From Castor canadensis (taxonomy: Eukaryota; Chordata; Mammalia; Rodentia; Castoridae), in contig NC_133390.1 in the NCBI RefSeq assembly GCF_047511655.1, positions 134,717,583 through 134,781,582 on the forward strand: DNA of 64,000 bases. The letters run 5' to 3'. Position numbers and translations under genes: made by a program. Positions within the stretch are counted from its first letter, which is position 1. Every line of letters begins with the position of its first letter. The notes below the pieces were generated by a model. The model worked only from the letters and a program-made list of their open reading frames with translations, searched no databases and was not told the origin of the DNA. Below, piece by piece: positions 58,906 through 64,000 of this stretch.

Positions 58906-59473
58906 TGTCAGGTCTGCTCACTCGCCTCTATATGCCAAATAAAAAGATAGTAATAGTGAAGGGCAGAGAAAAGAGATTTAATAAATGGTCAGGACACACT
59001 GGGAAGAGGCAAAGTAAATACTTCAGCCCATTTTCAACCATCTTAGGCATACAAACAGAGCTTTAAATAGACAAAGAATTAGGGCAGAGGGCAAGACGTA
59101 TGTGCATAGTTAACCAGTCCTAGTTACAGTTTGATCTGGTTGGTCATTATCTTACTCTGGTTATTTGAGGATTCAGAGAAGTTGTTTTCTGTCATGACTT
59201 GAGGGGAGAAATTTCTTTCCCAAGAGATGATTAGTTCTACTTCAAGGTGCAATCTTGACATTGTAAGTAATTACCCTCATTTGGCAAGGGTGGTCTGTCC
59301 TGCAAAGTTCCACCTGTTCCCTAGGGGTAGTTTTGGTATCTTGTCATAAAAATTGTTATCAATTGGTCCTATCCTTCCCTGATTCCTAGGTAGCTGCAAG
59401 AAAGAATAGCTCAAAGGAAAGGACAGTAGGTACAAAATGGAGACAGAGATGCCAAGCTTTGCTCCTGTTTACA
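58906..59473 (-). mobile_element. LTR-like element splitting the old L1
   Basis: On the minus strand it runs from tgtaaacaggagcaaagctt to gagcagacctgaca, so it has TG...CA ends. It contains a 'ctctgtctccattttgtacc' stretch near its start and an A/T-rich stretch with tttattaaatctcttt near its end, typical of an ERV LTR. No clear 4-6-bp target duplication flanks these edges, so the limits may be slightly off. I cannot name the family. No coding sequence is present; the 64-aa ORF at 58872-59066 overlaps it. Confidence 0.5.
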
Positions 59474-59529
59474 GTTAGTTCGTGGGTCTAGGTAAGGAGT
59501 CAATGCTTTCCAGCAGAAGCAGTTTAAGT

Positions 59530-59735
59530 TCCTATTAAAATACTACATTTATTTTTTACATTATTTTTACCATTGTTTTCAATTTGTCAAATCTTATTGA
59601 TCTTCTTTGACATGTGTGACTTGGAAAATTTGAAAAGGACAGGACATTTATGTTGTAGATGTCCCTCAGTTTGAGTTTGCATGGTGTTTCTTTAAATTAA
59701 ATTCAAATTATGCATCATTGGCAGACACCTATGCT
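59530..59735 (-). mobile_element. Old L1ME-like 3' UTR, antisense, part 2
   Basis: The text cttctttgacatgtgtgact, aggacatttatgttgtagat, gtccctcagtttgagtttgc and caaattatgcatcattggca continues the L1ME complement begun in part 1. Confidence 0.72.
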
Positions 59736-59737
59736 AC

Positions 59738-60092
59738 TCAACTTTCTATCACTACAATAAAATATCTGAGATAATTAACTTGCAAAAAGAAAGGTTTATT
59801 TTGGCTTATAGTTTTGGAGATTCTAGTTTATGATTAATTGGCCCCATCATTTTGAGCCTGTTGTGAGGCAGGACAGAGGAAAATTGCACACACCACCGGA
59901 GAGCAAAGATAAAATGAGGAAGGGACCAGAGTCAAACAATCCTTTCTAAGGGCATGCCCCCATGACCAATAGCTCTCCTGCTAGACCCTCACCTCCCAAA
60001 GGTCTATCATCTCCCAAAAGCACTGTGGTAAGAGCCAAGCCTCTAACACATGGTCCTTTGGAGAACATTGAAGATCCCAACTATATCAACAG
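59738..60092 (-). mobile_element. Solo LTR, ERVL-MaLR, antisense
   Basis: Plus-strand text caactttctatcactacaat, aaaatatctgagataattaa, agaaaggtttattttggctt, gatgattaattggccccatc-like and ctagaccctcacctcccaaa is the complement of a MaLR LTR like the one at 51.2 kb. It directly adjoins the old L1ME fragment. The 102-aa ORF at 59962-60270 overlaps its edge and is not a gene. Confidence 0.82.
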
Positions 60093-61430
60093 GAACACCA
60101 TAGAAGTAGTTTTGGTCCTTACTGCATCCTCCCAGGTGTTGGTAATTTTGACTTATCCCATTGCTGATGGGTTAGGATTTTTGAGGGTTTGGAGCTCAAC
60201 CCTTGGACCACTTATCCCTTCCAGACACAAAAGAATAATTTATGTGACTCATCTATTGTGCATGTGGTAAACACACTCTTCCTTACTGGGATAGGAAGGT
60301 TATATGGACACATTCTACACTTGATTTCCTAGCTTAAGGCCATGGACTCACAGACCACAGAATGAACACTATCCATAATTTTCCTGATGGTAAATAAGCA
60401 AGCTTGTATACTTTATGTTCTTTGAGGTCAAATTGTTTTAATAGTGACAGAATAACTTTTACATAGAGTACACTGTCATTTTGTTAAGATTTAGTTCATT
60501 TCTGTTGATTCTCATTAATAGCAAAAAAAATGTAGATGACCATTAGGTTTTTCTTTTTAAGAAGAAAAGAATGGACCTTGATTTTAAAATTGAGAGTGTT
60601 TTTTTTTCCCCAGGAGTGGAAAAGCTGAATCTAACTCTTAGGTTCTGAAACAGAGGGAAAACAGCAGAAGTCTACACCCATGAATTAACTTTCAAAGAAA
60701 AACATTTCCAACAGAGCCAATGAAATATTCATTTAAAGTCAAATGATAGCCCCTCAGAAAAATTTCCCATCCAAAATCTCACAAAATAAGATTCATAGGA
60801 CTCCTTACTTCCTGGCATTCAATTACCAAACCAGCAATTTTTTTATTATTTGGCTTGAATCTTGGAAAACTATACAATTGTACAATTTGCAATGAGACAA
60901 TATGACTGAGCTAAAGGCCAGAGAAAAGACATAGGGAATGAATTGTATTTTAAGGGCTGGACCAAAACAAGTTCTTCTATTACTAGTACTACAGTAAAGT
61001 AAGAAATATTTACTATATTTCTGTAGGAAATAGAAATAAAAGTTGCATTCAACTGCCATGTCAAATGTGTTGAATGTGAACCCATCTCCTAAGGACCACC
61101 CCTGAGCCAACCTCTAAGTTCACAGGTCAAAGAAGCAGAGAATGAGTGATAGGAAGCATGCAATATAGTCCTCAATGAGTGAATATATCAGTTCATCGCT
61201 TCAATGCCAGGACTTAATCTTTGGGACAGTAAACTGCTAAGAAATATGACTTCTTTTTATACGTGTTGGAGCATTTACTCTCCTATTTATGTGTATACAT
61301 AACCATTAATTAAGCCAACCACATATAGACACAATATCCAAAATGGGCTTGTCACTTTGCTTCTTGTAGAGAATAATTAGATAAGTCCTCTGCACTTGAG
61401 GGACACAGAAACAGGTGGTGGTGGGAGGAG

Positions 61431-61431
<1 letters not shown>
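60093..61431. other. Unassigned DNA
   Basis: No gene is recognised. The 95-aa minus-strand ORF at 60823-61110 lies in AT-rich DNA and has no motif. Confidence 0.5.

Positions 61432-61462
<31 letters not shown>
61432..61462. repeat. (CA)n microsatellite
   Basis: Fifteen uninterrupted CA units, likely polymorphic. Confidence 0.95.
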
Positions 61463-62787
61463 GCAGTCTCTTAAGTTCCCAAAGTAAAGAATAAAGTACT
61501 TCCAGGAGAGCCAACTAATATCACCAGCTGGAAATCTGGGGACAGTCTTGTAAAGGAAGCAACACAGAAAGGTAGAAATGACACAGGCCAACTGTCATGT
61601 CCCAGTCCTATTCTTTGACTATGATCATTTCATCCTATGGTGGGGGATCACTTTGGTCTCTGTGTTCAATCTAAAAAACCCTTCTCTCTTGACTATGAAC
61701 TAAAGGACCAGTCAGTAATCTTCAATTCACCCACATGAAGGCTTAGGAGACCCCACTGCTCAGGCTCCAGGGCTGCCACCATACTTCCTGAACCAGGTTT
61801 TCCAAAGGCCCACTTGGCTCCATGGGTTACCAGAGGACCCTGTCCATCATCCTCTCATGCTGTTTAAGTTTGCAGAAACTTGAGTTCTGTTACTTACAAG
61901 CTTTGACTAAGTCCAAGAGTTAGGAAGAATCAGCTAGCATTTGCTTATCTCTGACCACATGCCCAACACAGCACTTTCTACCCATTATTCCTGAAGTTGT
62001 TATTACTCCCATCAACAAATTGCAAACACAAAACCTCTGCTGTATTAAAATAACTACAGGCTGTGCCAGAAAAAGGCAGCAAGGGAAGCAAGGGAAGGCA
62101 ACCCCCTGACTCAGGTGGAGGCCTTGTAATTCCATGGCTGTCTCCTGGCAGCCAGCAGCTGGAGGATGGCACAGGCAAAGAGGATCTTTACCAAACTGTA
62201 AAGGGTCCTAAGGATTAGGATCTCTGTAGGAAATACCATGCTGGGAGTGAAAATGATCCATACTTAGAGCCAGAAGAAAGACTCATCTCCCAGTTCTGAT
62301 AACTGCAGCCCAAAGCTAAATCTCCCCGTGCATATTGCCTGGCTTTTGTTTCACTTTTCTATAAATTGTAACACTGTTATGGGCAAGACAGAGACAGATT
62401 GAAAATTTCTCTCTCCCACCTTTTGGCTGAAACTCTACACAAATTCATATATACTATGTCTTTTTTTTTGTTAATGCAGGTGAGCATTCAAACCTAGAGC
62501 TAGGCTTTGTGGTAGGGAGTTTTAGTGAAAAAAAAAATCATTAACTGCAGAGACACAGATGTGCCTGGTTTCGTGTAGATTTTCCTTGATTCCACTTTCT
62601 TCATGCTTTTTTATTTTTCTTTTCTGTTTTTCACTATATTAATATTTTTTAAGAGTTCACTCTGAGGTAGGCCACATGTGAAGCTTTGGTGCTGACATAG
62701 GGACAAAACAGACACTGTCTCCTTCTCACAGTGTTTGTTCACTTGTGGCTGTGACAACAGATAAATTAAATGCAGTATTACATGTGT
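61463..62787. other. Unassigned DNA
   Basis: No gene or named repeat. Short homopolymer runs lie at 62460-62470 (T) and 62529-62538 (A). Confidence 0.5.
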
Positions 62788-63113
62788 CCCTTGATATCAG
62801 AAAGGATTGGTTCCAGGACCCCCAGGGAATACCCAAATCTATTGCTACCCATGTCTTATATAAAATGGCATAGTATTTGCATATAACCTATTCATATCCT
62901 TTTATATACATTAAATCATCTCTAGATTACTTATAATACTTAAAGCAATATAAATGATACAGGAATATGTGTTGTGCTATATTGTTTAGGGAATGACAAG
63001 AAGAAAACAAGTCAGTATTTATTCAGTACAGACACATTTTTAAAAACTATTTTCCATCTGCAGTTGATTGAATCTATAGATGCAGAACTCAAGGTTACAG
63101 AATGTCACTGTAT
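62788..63113. mobile_element. Tigger-type (TcMar) MITE, copy 2 (opposite to copy 1)
   Basis: Landmarks are cccttgatatcagaaaggat, tggttccaggacccccaggg, catagtatttgcatataacc, aaatcatctctagattactt and tgaatctatagatgcagaac. This is the reverse orientation of the element at 27298-27625 (there: gggagtcctggaacc ... attcaaccaaccatgg). It is short and non-coding. Confidence 0.8.
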
Positions 63114-64000
63114 ATGAATGGCAAGTGCTATGAGAAAGGCCAGGAAGATGAAGAAGGGAGTGAGGGCAGGGAGTAAGGAAAGACATGGGACAGGGGGTGC
63201 TGCCTAGATGGAGTGGCTGGCACAGGCTCCAGCCTGTGCACATAGTCTTGCACAGTGTCTTGATGCCCCAAAGACACTGGTTGAAACAGAACCTGCAGTG
63301 GATCTCCAGAAAACATGGAGCAAGATGCCATTTGGAGCCTGCATCCCACAGGCCCCTGCCTTGACAGTAAGATATTCTTGTTTGAGGTTCTCTGAGGGCC
63401 ACTGAGAAACAATGAGGCTGAGTTTCATGGAAGTGGGATGGCTGGCTGGTTATACCCCATGCTGAGGTGAGTGTGCCTCTGGAGCCACCATGGCTTACCT
63501 AGTTGATTCCCTGAGCTTCTCCTGGAAGCTTGAGTTTCCTGCTCAGTTTCTGGCCTTTGAGCTTTGGATCTATCTAATTTTCTATTCCCAAAAAGGTTTT
63601 TAACTCTTTCCAAAAAATGCAAATAGGTTTCCTCTTTTCTTTCCAGCCCCTCCCAATATGTACCTGGGGACCTATTGCAATTTAAACAAATATAACCCAT
63701 CTACCTTGTCCTTTCCTAAGCCAGGTGATTCCACCCACCTGTCTGGAAGTCCTGACCCCCTGGCTACCATGATGGTCACCCCAGCTATACCACTGCAGTT
63801 CAGAAAAGTCAGTCCATTTCTGACTGACTGGCACCTCTTGACTTCATTCTCTCTCCCTGACAGCTTACATGATTCTCAGCACAGCTTACAAGAGCACCCA
63901 GGCTATGACCCAACTTACAGTCTCCTTCCGAGATAGAGCTGGAACAGAACAAGGGTATCTCAGATCTGGTCTGAGACTAGATGGAAGGACTGTGCCTAAG
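63114..64000. other. Unassigned DNA to the window edge
   Basis: Several mutually overlapping ORFs (up to 120 aa at 63040-63402, minus) occur in three frames of the same strand and one of the other. None has a recognisable domain. The 92-aa ORF at 63658-63936 likewise. No gene is called. Confidence 0.45.

Noticed and set aside
63040..63402. Cluster of overlapping ORFs (120, 94, 74 and 65 aa)
   Set aside because: They compete in several frames on both strands, as base composition alone would produce. None carries a known motif.

Overview
This is a stretch of mammalian nuclear DNA, and the repeats point to a rodent. A 7SL-derived B1 element lies at about 15.2-15.4 kb, and tRNA-derived ID-type SINEs lie at about 2.0, 4.9, 16.6 and 29.1 kb. 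The SINE at 2.0 kb carries the 'gaggccctgagttcaaaccccag' type of B-box region (read here as two overlapping short motifs). From memory I associate that variant with castorimorph rodents, especially beaver (Castor). This is a moderate-confidence inference, not a database result.

I find no protein-coding gene, exon chain, functional RNA gene, CpG island or CRISPR array. The window is AT-rich and has short ORFs only. The longest (159 aa at 14.4-14.9 kb; others of 129, 125, 120 and 117 aa) lie on the antisense strand of LINEs or in DNA without visible codon constraint. The sequence looks like an intergenic desert or the inside of a long intron; the two cannot be told apart from this window.

Layout. 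0-8 kb: mostly unassigned DNA with two SINEs and a ~330-bp repeat present twice in opposite orientation (4.4 and 6.5-6.8 kb). 8-15 kb: a LINE-1-dense block with fragments in both orientations, ending in a 1.76-kb antisense L1 inserted inside an older MaLR-type LTR, with a recognisable target-site duplication. 15-25 kb: B1, a MaLR LTR, an L1 3' end (20-21 kb), a MER5-like hAT fragment, and an ancient repeat followed by a 5S rRNA-derived fragment. 25-33 kb: L2, MIR, old L1, a Tigger-type MITE, a nested L1-in-L1 structure, an MLT1-like LTR and several microsatellites. 33-43 kb: largely unassigned, with a four-copy ~56-bp tandem repeat (36.7-36.9 kb), two MaLR-like LTRs, L2 and old L1. 43-54 kb: mostly unassigned, but with a 113-bp, ~93%-identical inverted repeat (46.0/46.8 kb) around an old L1 tail, another old L1 tail, and a MaLR LTR. 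54-64 kb: a 2.7-kb L1 insertion with a twin-priming inversion and a 14-bp target-site duplication, an internally deleted Tigger1-type element, an old L1 split by an LTR-like element, another MaLR LTR, a (CA)n microsatellite and a second Tigger MITE.

No new biological system is supported. The most informative items are structural: the inverted repeat at 46 kb, the twin-primed L1, the tandem repeat at 36.7 kb, the 4.4/6.6-kb inverted pair, the 5S-derived fragment, and the nested insertions that give relative ages. Repeat family names come from recalled consensus patterns. RepeatMasker would be needed to fix subfamily names and exact edges.
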